Source of the DNA: a bacterium
Lineage (GTDB): Bacteria > Bacillota > Clostridia > Oscillospirales > CAG-272
Length of the DNA stretch: 22,699 bases
Assembly (NCBI GenBank): GCA_004558975.1
Contig: SFZB01000010.1
Span: 1 to 22,699, forward strand
Direction of reading: 5' to 3'
Part shown: positions 22,686 through 22,699 of the stretch, piece by piece
Numbering within the stretch: position 1 is the first letter of the stretch
How the letters are laid out: every line of letters starts with the position of its first letter
Position numbers and translations under genes: made by a program
Notes under the pieces: generated by a model
Database searches by the model: none
Told to the model about the DNA's origin: nothing
Seen by the model: only the letters and a program-made list of their open reading frames with translations

Positions 22686-22699
22686 GCGGGCGACGGGCG
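22686..22699 (-). repeat. Partial REP end cut by the window edge
   Basis: GCGGGCGACGGGCG is the start of another REP-type end, truncated at the last base. Confidence 0.5.

Overview
The window is GC-rich (roughly 60%+) bacterial chromosome and reads like an uncultured Clostridia-type Firmicute. The evidence is the hrcA-grpE-dnaK-dnaJ heat-shock operon behind a perfect CIRCE operator, the rny-ymdB (RNase Y / YmdB) pair, strong AGGAGG-type ribosome binding sites, sigma-A promoters with exact 17-bp spacers, and a DnaK carrying the short Gram-positive-type N-terminal region. I see no rRNA, tRNA, CRISPR array, prophage or transposase gene.

Layout. Minus strand at the left edge: a small two-helix membrane protein with a zinc ribbon (13-534), then an orphan solute-binding-type lipoprotein (686-2350). 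Plus strand: a monocistronic sugar-nucleotidyltransferase-like gene (2858-3715); a fucO-type iron-dependent alcohol dehydrogenase (3867-5015) whose -10 box lies in a perfect palindrome; and a three-gene operon (5376-7039) of an HPr-kinase/PEPCK-fold kinase, a PqqD-type peptide-recognition protein and a SipW/Sec11-type Ser-His signal peptidase. Minus strand: ymdB (7146-7928) and rny (8237-9778), separated by a rny terminator and an 18-bp minisatellite. rny has a ~220-nt leader that folds into an extensive structure and starts from a perfect consensus promoter. A gene-free stretch (10037-10802) holds a REPIN-like repeat. Plus strand: hrcA, grpE, dnaK and dnaJ (10890-15732), with a strong hairpin between dnaK and dnaJ. 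Minus strand: ileS (16127-19252) and alaS (19847-22474), each with a perfect TTGACA-17-TATAAT promoter and a short leader without a T-box.

How it works together. Most of the window is housekeeping: protein folding under HrcA control, RNA turnover (RNase Y with its usual neighbour YmdB), and charging of tRNA-Ile and tRNA-Ala. The accessory part is the kinase/PqqD/peptidase operon, which looks like the modification-and-cleavage half of a ribosomal peptide (RiPP) pathway without a visible precursor or cyclase. Scattered REP hairpins (GTAG followed by GGGCGACC-N3-GGTCGCCC, some paired head-to-head) and two related long-hairpin terminators make up a repeat layer.

The least explained items are the structured rny leader RNA, the minimal kinase-RRE-peptidase operon, the REPIN-like family in a probable Firmicute, and the fucO operator. 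All structures and homologies were read by eye; no folding or database search was run.
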